Shown: piece by piece, positions 35,691-43,934 of the stretch | How positions within the stretch are numbered: position 1 is the first letter of the stretch | Layout: every line of letters starts with the position of its first letter | Origin: JBLIRR01 sp049472395 | Lineage (GTDB): Bacteria; SZUA-182; DTGQ01; JBLIRR01 | Assembly (NCBI GenBank): GCA_049472395.1 | Contig: JBLIRR010000010.1 | Coordinates: 101,222-165,221 of the forward strand | DNA length: 64,000 bases | Direction of reading: 5' to 3' | Made by a program: the position numbers and the translations under genes | The notes under the pieces: generated by a model | Told to the model about the DNA's origin: nothing | The model's input: the letters and a program-made list of their open reading frames with translations, nothing else | The model's database searches: none

Positions 35691-36503
35691 TTACCCCTTA
35701 TTCGAACCAAGCTCTTTTGAACGATTGCACGCAGATTCTATGGCATCAATTAAAGCCCCCCGTATACCTCCTTTTTCTAATTGATATAATCCATAACTTG
35801 TTGTCCCTGCAGGTGATGTTACCATATCTTTTAATTCAGCCGGATGTTTATGAGTCTCTTTCAATAAAGAGGAAGCTCCTTGCATTGTCTCTGTCGCAAG
35901 TAAAAGAGCCGTTGACTTTGATAAACCCATCCTTACTCCTCCATCAGCAATTGCTTCCACTATTAAAAAATAATAAGCCGGTCCACTCCCACTAATTGCA
36001 GTTACTATATTAATATATTTTTCCTCTAATATCATCACGGTACCAACAGACTCAAATAAATTCTTTGCAGTGATAAGATCTTTTTCCTCAGTATCATCCT
36101 GACAAATTACTGTTATTCCCTTAAGCACCAGTGCAGGCGTATTGGGCATACAACGAATTACTCGCGCCTCTCCTGATAAATGTTTTTTAAGTGTCGCAAG
36201 ACTTATTCCCGCAGCTATGGATATAATAAGCTTTTCTTCTGTAATAACATCCTGTATCTCTTGTAAAACTCTTTCAATAACATGTGGCTTTGTAGCCAAT
36301 ATAACAATATCCGAATTCTTTGCCGCAGAGATATTGTTTTTTTCAACATTAATACAATAGTGTGATTGTAAATAGAGTAATCTATCCTCTCTCTTATCAG
36401 CTGCAGTAATACTTTCCGGCTTAACTACCTTGGATTGGACTAATCCTTTTATCAGAGCCTCTCCCATATTTCCAGCTCCGATGAAGGCTATCTTTTTATT
36501 CAT
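35691..36503 (-). CDS. proC: Pyrroline-5-carboxylate reductase
   Basis: The start is set at ATG 36503 (MNKKIAFIGAGNMGEALIKG) rather than the longer frame to 36554, because the Rossmann fold begins right there. It has the NAD(P) motif GAGNMGEA, then VIRCMPNTPALV, SGSGPAYYF and DMVTSPAGTTSYGL, the standard ProC signatures. It reduces pyrroline-5-carboxylate to proline. It follows yggS, a frequent conserved pairing. Confidence 0.95.
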   Translation of the reverse strand: MNKKIAFIGAGNMGEALIKGLVQSKVVKPESITAADKREDRLLYLQSHYCINVEKNNISAAKNSDIVILATKPHVIERVLQEIQDVITEEKLIISIAAGISLATLKKHLSGEARVIRCMPNTPALVLKGITVICQDDTEEKDLITAKNLFESVGTVMILEEKYINIVTAISGSGPAYYFLIVEAIADGGVRMGLSKSTALLLATETMQGASSLLKETHKHPAELKDMVTSPAGTTSYGLYQLEKGGIRGALIDAIESACNRSKELGSNKG

Positions 36504-36522
36504 CCCTCTCTTCTTTCTTGTG

Positions 36523-37188
36523 TTAAGTTCTACTACCAAATAAGGCGCTCCCAATTCTTACCATATCGGAGCCTTCTTCTATGGCTATTTCAAAATCCTG
36601 ACTCATACCCATTGAAACTAGCGCTAATCCCAAATCCTTTTTTAACTGGTACATTTTTCGAAAATAAGGTCTCACTTCTTCTTTATTTTCGCATATGGGA
36701 GGAACAGTCATTAAACCCTCTATTTGAATATGTTTAAAATCTGCTATTCTTTCGAATAAAAAGTATATATCCTTAGGGTCTATCCCATATTTGACTTCCT
36801 CGCCGGAAATATTCACTTCCAGCAAAATCTTTTGCACCTTATTTATCTGAGCTGCTCTTTTCTCAATCTTCTCAGCAAGGCGAATTGAGTCTACTGAATC
36901 AATATAATCAAAGAGATTTACCGCATCCCTGACCTTATTTGTTTGAAGGTGTCCTATTAAACGCCATTGTATTTTATTATTTATATAGGGTATTTTCGTT
37001 TTTGCCTCTTGAACTCGATTTTCTCCAAACATAGAAACTCCTAAAATTCCAGCTTCTTTAATTCTTTCAATAGGCACTGTTTTTGTGACAGCTACTAATG
37101 TGATGTCTGAAGGATTACGGTTTACTTTCTCCGCTGACCTAGTTATTCTTTGCTTTATGCTGATAAGATTTTCCTTTACACTCGCCAT
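36523..37188 (-). CDS. yggS: YggS-family pyridoxal-phosphate homeostasis protein
   Basis: 221 residues with VAVTKTVPIERIKEAG (PLP lysine region), FGENRVQEAKTK, WRLIGHLQTNKV, EVNISGEEVKYGI and SMGMSQDFEIAIEEGSDMVRIG. These are the hallmarks of the YggS/PLPBP family, which binds PLP and buffers its level. It is the promoter-proximal gene of a leftward run yggS-proC-nucleotidyltransferase-MinD-J/HTH. Confidence 0.95.
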   Translation of the reverse strand: MASVKENLISIKQRITRSAEKVNRNPSDITLVAVTKTVPIERIKEAGILGVSMFGENRVQEAKTKIPYINNKIQWRLIGHLQTNKVRDAVNLFDYIDSVDSIRLAEKIEKRAAQINKVQKILLEVNISGEEVKYGIDPKDIYFLFERIADFKHIQIEGLMTVPPICENKEEVRPYFRKMYQLKKDLGLALVSMGMSQDFEIAIEEGSDMVRIGSALFGSRT

Positions 37189-37264
37189 TGCTTCTCTCCA
37201 CGATAATTATACTAACCATTATCTTTAAATGCAAGAAATAATATTTACTTAATTGCAGTCTCTC

Positions 37265-37293
37265 TTGACATTGATTAATGTTTATTGTATTGT
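37265..37293 (+). promoter_or_regulatory. Sigma-70 promoter for the response-regulator gene
   Basis: A perfect TTGACA (37265-37270) and TATTGT (37288-37293) have a 17-base spacer, about 115 bp before the ATG at 37407. Confidence 0.6.
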
Positions 37294-37406
37294 ATCTTTA
37301 TTCTTTTAGTGATATTTTCCAATCAGAAAACTTAAATATAGAAATCTTCCTCTGCTTAAGAAACGATCAGTGAAGAGTTTTTAAAGAGCAGAGCTGAGGA
37401 GAAAAA

Positions 37407-37799
37407 ATGGAAAAAGATATAAAGAATATAAAGAAAAAGATACTTGTTGTTGATGATGAGGTAAATTCACGGGAGGGTCTAAGCAAGATATTAATTAAAG
37501 AGGGCTTTGAAGTTGTCTGTGCGGAAGATGGATCCTCTGCCTTTGAAAAAATTCTGACTACAGATTTTGATATTGTTATTACAGATTTAAAAATGGAGGG
37601 TACGGGGGGAATAGAACTCCTTGAAAAAATAAAAAAGGAAAAACCTACCATAAGTGTAATACTAGTAACTGCTTATGGAGAAGTGAATTCCTATCTCAAG
37701 GCAATGAATTTAGGTGCTTTTGAATATTTAAATAAACCTATTAAAATAGATGAATTACGACATATTATCAATAAAGCTCTTAATGCTCCCGAACAATAA
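37407..37799 (+). CDS. Single-domain response regulator
   Basis: 130 residues containing only a receiver domain: LVVDDE acidic pocket, phospho-acceptor Asp in VITDLKMEGTGG, Thr in LVTAYGE, and the Lys in YLNKPIK. The Lys/Ile-rich N-terminal 12 residues are extra. It resembles NtrC-type receivers but has no output domain, so it probably acts by protein contact like CheY or Spo0F. It is the last gene before the DnaA-box region; no cognate kinase is adjacent. Confidence 0.9.
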   Translation: MEKDIKNIKKKILVVDDEVNSREGLSKILIKEGFEVVCAEDGSSAFEKILTTDFDIVITDLKMEGTGGIELLEKIKKEKPTISVILVTAYGEVNSYLKAMNLGAFEYLNKPIKIDELRHIINKALNAPEQ

Positions 37800-38259
37800 T
37801 ACCCCTTATAATAATTTACTATTTTTAGTTTTTAATCCTGTGGATAACGTGAGGATAACTTTTTTCTCTCTCATATTAACTTATTGAAAAACCATATCAA
37901 GAATTAAATTACTCTTTAATTAAAATTGTTTTAATGCATTGTTTTTTAAGATTTATTTTATAATTACAAAATGTTATCGATACCTATTTTTAATTTTCTA
38001 AAAGTTATCCACAGGTTTTAATTAATTATTCAAAAAGTTATCTTTCAGTGACACTTTTTCTCTTGTTTTGATCATCAAATTATGTCTGAAATTGTAATAT
38101 TCTTCTTGATTTTTTTCTTAAAGTATTATATCCTTACTACCTAAAAGAAAATTATAAGTGAAGATTTATCATACCCAACATTCATTAAAGGGTATCAAAA
38201 AGATTTGATTATAATTTCTATCTAGCACTAAGTAAAAGAAATTATACCCAAATTAATTA
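37800..38259. other. oriC: Putative replication origin, left part (DnaA boxes)
   Basis: This very AT-rich gap holds consensus DnaA boxes: TGTGGATAA at 37839-37847 (minus), TTATCCACA at 38005-38013 (plus), and a one-mismatch box at 37850-37858 (minus). The long AT stretches between and after them could serve as an unwinding region. Neighbouring genes diverge from here and dnaA is 1.4 kb to the right. Together with the box pair at 39649-39678 it suggests a two-part origin. Confidence 0.65.
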
Positions 38260-38274
38260 ATGGGGGAGATTTTT

Positions 38275-39558
38275 ATGGCTGTCACAAAAAGAAAAACTGC
38301 ACCTATAAATAAAAAAATTATTATATATAATAAAGATAATATACTTAATAAGTATAAAAAGATTTCTACTTCAATGCAAAAAGGTGATAATGTAATAAAA
38401 AAAAATAAAATAAAAATATCTAAGAAAAAACTACTAATAGGTGTTCTTTCGTGGAACAGCCTACATGGTGATAATGAGGGGCCATATTCTTCCCATGTAT
38501 CTGAAATAGCTGCGGCATTAAATAGAAAGGGCCATGATGTCCATATATTTACAAGAAAAAATGAACAAAAATCTCTCAAAAAAATCGATTCGGTCTTCTA
38601 TCATTTTTTTAATATAGATGGGTCTTTACCGCTTATGGATCGAGGCAAGGCCCTTTCACATTCAATTAAAAAGGATTTTTTCTCTATTGAAAAAACAAAG
38701 GGAGAATTCGATATCGTTTATCTATATGGCTTGGAAGCAGGATTAGCTGCAAAGCAGCTTATGAAAAGCAGAAATAAAAAATTAGTATTAGCATTAATGG
38801 ATCATGAGATGAATGATTCAAATAAATCTGATAAAATAGATCCTTTACAAAAAGGACTTATTGATTTTTGTGATGAATTTATTCTTATAAATAAAGCCAT
38901 GTCTCAGGATCAAAAAAAGAATTATGCTCATTTAAAAAAGAAGGTCCATTTCTTAGCTGATGGATTTAAGAGTTCTAATTTTACCGGTTTAACAGATCAC
39001 GGAGAAATCAAAAAGCGATATAATTTAGGGCCCGTTGATCCTATTGTTTTATTTGTGGGATCATTAGATTATAAAAATGGTCCCGATATTATTATTGATG
39101 CAATTCCACATCTCTTACATAAACACCCGCAATTGAGGTTTATAATGGTCGGAGAGGGAGAATTAGGATGGAATTTTAGAATCCATGCGCGTTATCTTAA
39201 TTTTGAGTATGCTCTCAGATTATTGGGACATAAAGAAGGTTGGGAACTCCATGAGTTATTTCAAGCCTGCGATATTATAGCTATCCCAAACCGTGAATTT
39301 AATTCACCATATCAAGTACTTGCCGGATGGAGTGCACAAAAACCGGTTGTCGTAACCTATGAAGGATCTTATGGATTAATAAATCATGATAAAAACGGGC
39401 TCCAGATTTACCAAAAACCAGATTCTTTTATTTGGGCTATTGATACAATTTTCTCAGACTGGGATCATGCTTATAAATTAGCCCATAAAGGATGGGAAAT
39501 AGTAAAGGATAAATATTCTTGGGATAGTGTAGCTCAAAAGATGTTAGCTATTTATTAA
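38275..39558 (+). CDS. Glycosyltransferase, GT4/GT5-like
   Basis: 427 residues from ATG 38275, which follows a GGGGGAG ribosome-binding site; the ATG at 38260 lies before that site. After about 50 basic, Lys-rich residues comes the N-terminal Rossmann domain (GVLSWNSLHGDNEGPYSSHV, ALNRKGHDVHIFTR). The second domain has ILFVGSLDYKNGPDIIIDAI, IMVGEGEL and the late IPNREFNSPYQVLAGWSAQKPVVV, matching GT-B retaining transferases with a Glu-containing donor site. It is likely to work on cell-surface polysaccharide or glycogen-like glucan. Its place between two DnaA-box groups is unusual. Confidence 0.85.
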   Translation: MAVTKRKTAPINKKIIIYNKDNILNKYKKISTSMQKGDNVIKKNKIKISKKKLLIGVLSWNSLHGDNEGPYSSHVSEIAAALNRKGHDVHIFTRKNEQKSLKKIDSVFYHFFNIDGSLPLMDRGKALSHSIKKDFFSIEKTKGEFDIVYLYGLEAGLAAKQLMKSRNKKLVLALMDHEMNDSNKSDKIDPLQKGLIDFCDEFILINKAMSQDQKKNYAHLKKKVHFLADGFKSSNFTGLTDHGEIKKRYNLGPVDPIVLFVGSLDYKNGPDIIIDAIPHLLHKHPQLRFIMVGEGELGWNFRIHARYLNFEYALRLLGHKEGWELHELFQACDIIAIPNREFNSPYQVLAGWSAQKPVVVTYEGSYGLINHDKNGLQIYQKPDSFIWAIDTIFSDWDHAYKLAHKGWEIVKDKYSWDSVAQKMLAIY

Positions 39559-39648
39559 CAGATAATTCATTCTTACAAAAATAAGAGTCATTTTTTATCT
39601 ATTTGTTTTATTTAATCTAGAACGATTAGTATAAATTTTTTACATAAG

Positions 39649-39678
39649 TTATCCACAGATTAATAATATTGTGGATAA
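39649..39678. promoter_or_regulatory. Inverted pair of DnaA boxes upstream of dnaA
   Basis: TTATCCACA at 39649-39657 and its complement TGTGGATAA at 39670-39678 face each other with 12 bases between, 18 bp before the dnaA start. They fit autoregulation of dnaA, the second half of a split origin, or both. Confidence 0.85.
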
Positions 39679-39696
39679 AAATATTACATAGGTATT

Positions 39697-41031
39697 ATGT
39701 CTGATATTTGGTCTTCAATTTTAAATATAATGCAAACTAAAATTAACCAACATAGTTATAATACATGGTTTCTGCCAACAAAATTATACTCTTTTGATAA
39801 TAAAAAACTTATTATTGAAGTGCCAAATCAATTTTTTAAAAAATGGCTCAGTGATCAATATCTTGTGTATATAGAAGAAATATTGTCTTCTCTTATGTAT
39901 ACCAATATTGATATTGAATTTATTGTTTCGTCTAATATCACAGATAATAAATTATTTCCTATGATTCCTACTATACACCCTGAAAATCAAAAGATAGAAC
40001 CTCATTATTCCTTTCAACTTAATCCAAAATATACGTTTGAGACATTTGTAAAGGGAGATTCTAATCAATTTGCGTATGCTGCTGCAAAGGCTGTCGCCGA
40101 ACATCCCTCGCTTACCTATAATCCCTTATTTATCTATGGCGGAGTTGGTCTTGGCAAAACTCATTTAGTCCATGCAATTGGCCATACTATATTGGAAAAT
40201 CTCCCAAATCTTAATATGATATATATTCAATCAGAAAAATTTACAAATGAATTGATCAATGCTATCCGCTATGATCGAATGAATCAATTCAGAGATAAAT
40301 ACAGAAATATGGACATATTACTTATTGATGACATACAGTTTATAGCTGGAAAGGAAAGGACTGAGGAAGAATTTTTTCATACTTTTAATACTCTATTTGA
40401 ATCGAGAAAACAAATTGTTATAACCAGCGATGCACCTCCCAAAAATATTCCCACTATTGAAGAAAGATTAAGATCTCGTTTTGAGTGGGGATTAATTGCA
40501 GATATTCAATGTCCTGATTTAGAAACAAAGGTTGCTATTTTATTAAAAAAAGCAGATTTGAGTAATATACAATTATCCAACGAAGTGGCTTTTTATATTG
40601 CTAAGAATATTAAATCTAATATTAGGGAACTTGAGGGATGCTTAACAAAATTGGCAGCTTTCTCTTCTATTAATAAATGCCCAATAACCATGGAGCTTTC
40701 AAGTGAAGTCCTCGCTGACCTCTTTACGGCTGAAAGTAATAGCATAAATATTGATATAATTCAAAAAACTGTGTGCAAATCCTTTAATATAAAACTCTCT
40801 GATCTTAAATCAAAATGCCGTTCAAGAGAAAATTCTTACCCACGACAAATAGCTATGTATTTATGTAGGAAACTTACAAAAGAATCTCTTCCCAAAATAG
40901 GTCGATCATTTGGAGGAAAAGATCATACGACAGTCGTACATGCATACAAAAAAATTGAAAAATTATTAGAAGATGATTTTGATTTACGACATACTATTAG
41001 CAAGATCACAAGCCAAATAACTAATTATTAA
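39697..41031 (+). CDS. dnaA: Chromosomal replication initiator DnaA
   Basis: 444 residues. Domain I is at the N-terminus (WSSILNIMQTKINQHSYNTWF) and a short linker follows. The AAA+ domain begins NPKYTFETFVKGDSNQFAYAAA, with Walker A GGVGLGKTHLVHAIG and Walker B ILLIDDIQFIAGKE. Domain IV carries the DNA-binding signature FGGKDHTTVVHAYKKI. It binds DnaA boxes and melts the origin. Two boxes lie directly upstream. gyrB and gyrA follow, but dnaN and recF, often next to dnaA, are not here. Confidence 0.98.
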   Translation: MSDIWSSILNIMQTKINQHSYNTWFLPTKLYSFDNKKLIIEVPNQFFKKWLSDQYLVYIEEILSSLMYTNIDIEFIVSSNITDNKLFPMIPTIHPENQKIEPHYSFQLNPKYTFETFVKGDSNQFAYAAAKAVAEHPSLTYNPLFIYGGVGLGKTHLVHAIGHTILENLPNLNMIYIQSEKFTNELINAIRYDRMNQFRDKYRNMDILLIDDIQFIAGKERTEEEFFHTFNTLFESRKQIVITSDAPPKNIPTIEERLRSRFEWGLIADIQCPDLETKVAILLKKADLSNIQLSNEVAFYIAKNIKSNIRELEGCLTKLAAFSSINKCPITMELSSEVLADLFTAESNSINIDIIQKTVCKSFNIKLSDLKSKCRSRENSYPRQIAMYLCRKLTKESLPKIGRSFGGKDHTTVVHAYKKIEKLLEDDFDLRHTISKITSQITNY

Positions 41032-41287
41032 TACATATAGGTATATCCTGTAATTATACTGATGATATTATGTGAATATATACTTAAATATATTTTTTTT
41101 TGTTTAATCCACAAAAATTTCCGGATTTATTATATAAAAGGTACATAAAAAAATACTAAATAAAACAATTAATTATATACAATATGGGAGGTAATTAACA
41201 TTCCTATTAATGTTATATATAAATAATTATATATACTATTACTTTATAAAAATAGACAGAACATTGTGATGCAAAGAAAAAGTATAG

Positions 41288-41509
41288 ATGTTTTTAAATA
41301 TTGGAAATAATATTTATTTGATAAAAAAAGAAATAATTGGAATATTTTCTTGTAAGAATTCTTTTATGAATAAACAAAATTTTGCAGATAAAAATTACAA
41401 ATCATTTATAGTTGATAGAAAAAATAATATTTTTTTTTCATCATTTGAATGTGGCACCTTACTTAAAAGGTGGCATACTAGTGATAAGGATATTTTAATA
41501 TGGGATTAG
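41288..41509 (+). CDS. RemB-like protein (DUF370 family)
   Basis: 73 residues: MFLNIGNNIYLIKKEIIGIF near the start and YKSFIVDRKNNIFFSSFECGTLLKRW near the end. This matches the DUF370/RemB (YaaB) pattern of an IG-x-x-x-x-x-x-x-EIIGIFD strand, then K-S-x-V...Y-L-S-x-x-x-S-x-T-L-x-x-R. In Bacillus, remB lies just before gyrB, as this gene does; its stop overlaps the gyrB ATG. RemA/RemB proteins regulate matrix and osmoprotection genes in Firmicutes; the role in diderms is unknown. The 256-bp gap before it holds only AT-rich sequence and one weak DnaA-like site. Confidence 0.7.
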   Translation: MFLNIGNNIYLIKKEIIGIFSCKNSFMNKQNFADKNYKSFIVDRKNNIFFSSFECGTLLKRWHTSDKDILIWD

Positions 41510-43914
41510 ATTATACTGCTGAAAATATTACAGTATTAGAAGGATTGGAAGCTGTACGTAAAAGACCCTCCATGTATATTGGGGATGTTGATACCCATGG
41601 GCTTCACCATTTAGTATACGAGGTATCTGATAACAGTATTGATGAAGCTATGGCAGGATTTTGTAATAAAATTGATTTGATTATTCACGTTGATAATAGT
41701 GTAACAGTCATTGACAATGGAAGAGGGATTCCTGTTGAAGAATATCAGAATGAGGGAATATCAGCCGCAGAGATAGTTTTAACAAGGCTTCATGCAGGGG
41801 GAAAATTTGATAATGAGAGTTATAAAATATCCGGAGGACTTCATGGTGTTGGCATTTCTGTCGTAAATGCCTTATCGGAGTTTTTTGAAATAGAAATAAG
41901 AAGAAATGGTTATGTGTATCAGCAGCAATATAAAAGAGGAGTTCCCATATCGCGACTAGACCAAGTGGGGAAAACCGAAAGTTCTGGCACGAAAATTACC
42001 TTTTTACCTGACAAGGAAATATTTAATAAGGTAGATATTAGTTTTGATATCCTTTCCAATCGTCTTCGGGAACTGAGCTTCTTAAATAAAGGGATTACAA
42101 TAAATATAGAGGATGAAAGAAGCGGAAAGAAAAACAGTTTTTATTATTCCGGTGGGATAATATCTTTTGTAAAGCATTTAAATAAGAATAAAAAACCACT
42201 TCATGATGAGCCAATTTATCTAAAAAAAGAAAAAAATGATATATTGATAGAGGTAGCTTTCCAGTATAATGATAGTTATAGCAGTCAGATATTTTCTTAT
42301 GCGAATAATATTAATACATATGAAGGAGGTACACATTTAAGTGGCTTTAAAGCGGCATTAACCAGGACATTGAATACGTATGCTACGGAGAATAATTTGT
42401 TTAAAAATTTTAAGTTAACTCCGAGCGGGGATGATGTTCGAGAAGGATTAACAGCAGTAATAAGTATAAAGCTTCCTAATCCACAGTTTGAGGGTCAGAC
42501 AAAGACAAAATTAGGAAATAGTGAAATTAAAGGAATCGTTGAATCAGCAGTCAATGAGAGTTTAAGTATTTTTCTTGCAGAAAATCCCTCTATAGCTGGA
42601 AAAATTATTGAAAAACTCATAGCTGCTTCAAGGGCGAGAGATGCTGCACGAAGGGCAAGAGAGCTTGTGAGAAGAAAAAGCGCCTTAGAGTCTCACTCCC
42701 TTCCTGGAAAACTAGCGGATTGCTCTGAAAAGGATCCTGATTTATGTGAAATTTATCTGGTTGAGGGAGATTCTGCAGGAGGATCGGCAAAACAAGGTAG
42801 AGATAGGAAATTTCAAGCAATTCTCCCCCTAAAGGGTAAAATTTTAAATGTTGAAAAGGCTCGATTTGATAAGATGCTCAGCAATGAAGAAATAAGGACT
42901 ATGATTACAGCCTTTGGGATGGGGATAGGAGAAGATGATTTTGATATTTCCAAGGCACGGTATAAAAAAATAATAATAATGACAGATGCGGATATTGACG
43001 GGGCCCATATTCGGACATTACTTCTTACTTTTTTCTTTAGACAAATGCCGGATCTCATTGAAAAAGGTTTTGTATATATTGCACAACCACCTTTATTTAG
43101 ATTAAAAATGGGCAAAAAAATTATATATGCCAAAAATGAAGAAGAAATGCAAAATATTATATTAGAAAAGGGAATTAAAGATATTACGGTGATTGAAAAA
43201 AAGAGTATGAGAGAGGTCTCAGATAATACACTGATAAAAGTGATCAAAGATTTAATTGTAATGCAGGGGCAAATAAAAAAAATGGAGCGTTTGGGAATTG
43301 ACCCTCACCTTCTTAAACTTATTCTTTTTAGTAATTCTGATATTTTTAAATATAATCTAAAAGAAGAGGGAATTGTTAATAAATTTATAGAAAATGTTAA
43401 AAGTAAATCTTCTTTTTTTATTGATAAAGAAGAAAATTTAACTATACTAAAAGAGTATGATAGTGAACATGGGGGATTTAAAATAAAATTGGAGTATATG
43501 AAGGAGGATTATCATGGTATCTTGGTGGTGGATAAGTCCTTTATTACTACCCCTGAATTCAAAGAACTTATCTATTTATCGAAAAATATAGCCATCTTAG
43601 GATTTCCTCCCTTTGGTATTAAGAAAAAAAATGAAGAAATAGAGGTTCATAATTATGAAAAATTGGTATATACCATTTTACATTTATCAAAAAAAGGAAT
43701 TGATATTCAAAGGTATAAGGGATTGGGAGAGATGAATCCGGAACAACTATGGGAAACTACAATGAATCCGGAAACACGGACACTGCTTCAAGTACGCGTT
43801 GAGGATAAAGTAGAAGCAGATGATATTTTTACTATTCTCATGGGTGATGATGTAGTTCCACGGCGGGAATTTATTCAGGAAAATGCCCTCTATGTAAAAA
43901 ATCTGGATATTTAA
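41500..43914 (+). CDS. gyrB: DNA gyrase subunit B
   Basis: 804 residues. It has the GHKL ATPase motifs (NSIDEAMAGF, DNGRGIPV, GLHGVGISVVNALS), then EGLTAVISIKLPNPQFEGQTKTKLGN, the TOPRIM EGDSAGGSAKQGRDRKFQAILPLKGKILN with acidic DADIDGAHI, and a C-terminal RYKGLGEMNPEQLWETTM. The length is like gammaproteobacterial GyrB, with an insert of about 160 residues in the TOPRIM half. It supplies ATP hydrolysis for negative supercoiling. An AAGGA site precedes the ATG; gyrA follows after 20 bp. Confidence 0.98.
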   Translation: MGLDYTAENITVLEGLEAVRKRPSMYIGDVDTHGLHHLVYEVSDNSIDEAMAGFCNKIDLIIHVDNSVTVIDNGRGIPVEEYQNEGISAAEIVLTRLHAGGKFDNESYKISGGLHGVGISVVNALSEFFEIEIRRNGYVYQQQYKRGVPISRLDQVGKTESSGTKITFLPDKEIFNKVDISFDILSNRLRELSFLNKGITINIEDERSGKKNSFYYSGGIISFVKHLNKNKKPLHDEPIYLKKEKNDILIEVAFQYNDSYSSQIFSYANNINTYEGGTHLSGFKAALTRTLNTYATENNLFKNFKLTPSGDDVREGLTAVISIKLPNPQFEGQTKTKLGNSEIKGIVESAVNESLSIFLAENPSIAGKIIEKLIAASRARDAARRARELVRRKSALESHSLPGKLADCSEKDPDLCEIYLVEGDSAGGSAKQGRDRKFQAILPLKGKILNVEKARFDKMLSNEEIRTMITAFGMGIGEDDFDISKARYKKIIIMTDADIDGAHIRTLLLTFFFRQMPDLIEKGFVYIAQPPLFRLKMGKKIIYAKNEEEMQNIILEKGIKDITVIEKKSMREVSDNTLIKVIKDLIVMQGQIKKMERLGIDPHLLKLILFSNSDIFKYNLKEEGIVNKFIENVKSKSSFFIDKEENLTILKEYDSEHGGFKIKLEYMKEDYHGILVVDKSFITTPEFKELIYLSKNIAILGFPPFGIKKKNEEIEVHNYEKLVYTILHLSKKGIDIQRYKGLGEMNPEQLWETTMNPETRTLLQVRVEDKVEADDIFTILMGDDVVPRREFIQENALYVKNLDI

Positions 43915-43934
43915 TAGGGATATAAGGGATATAT

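Noticed and set aside
41105..41113. DnaA-like box between dnaA and the RemB-like gene
   Set aside because: TAATCCACA has a mismatch in the core and stands alone; not strong enough to add to the origin call.
42813..43247. 144-codon minus-strand frame inside gyrB
   Set aside because: Fully covered by the conserved gyrB frame; shadow.
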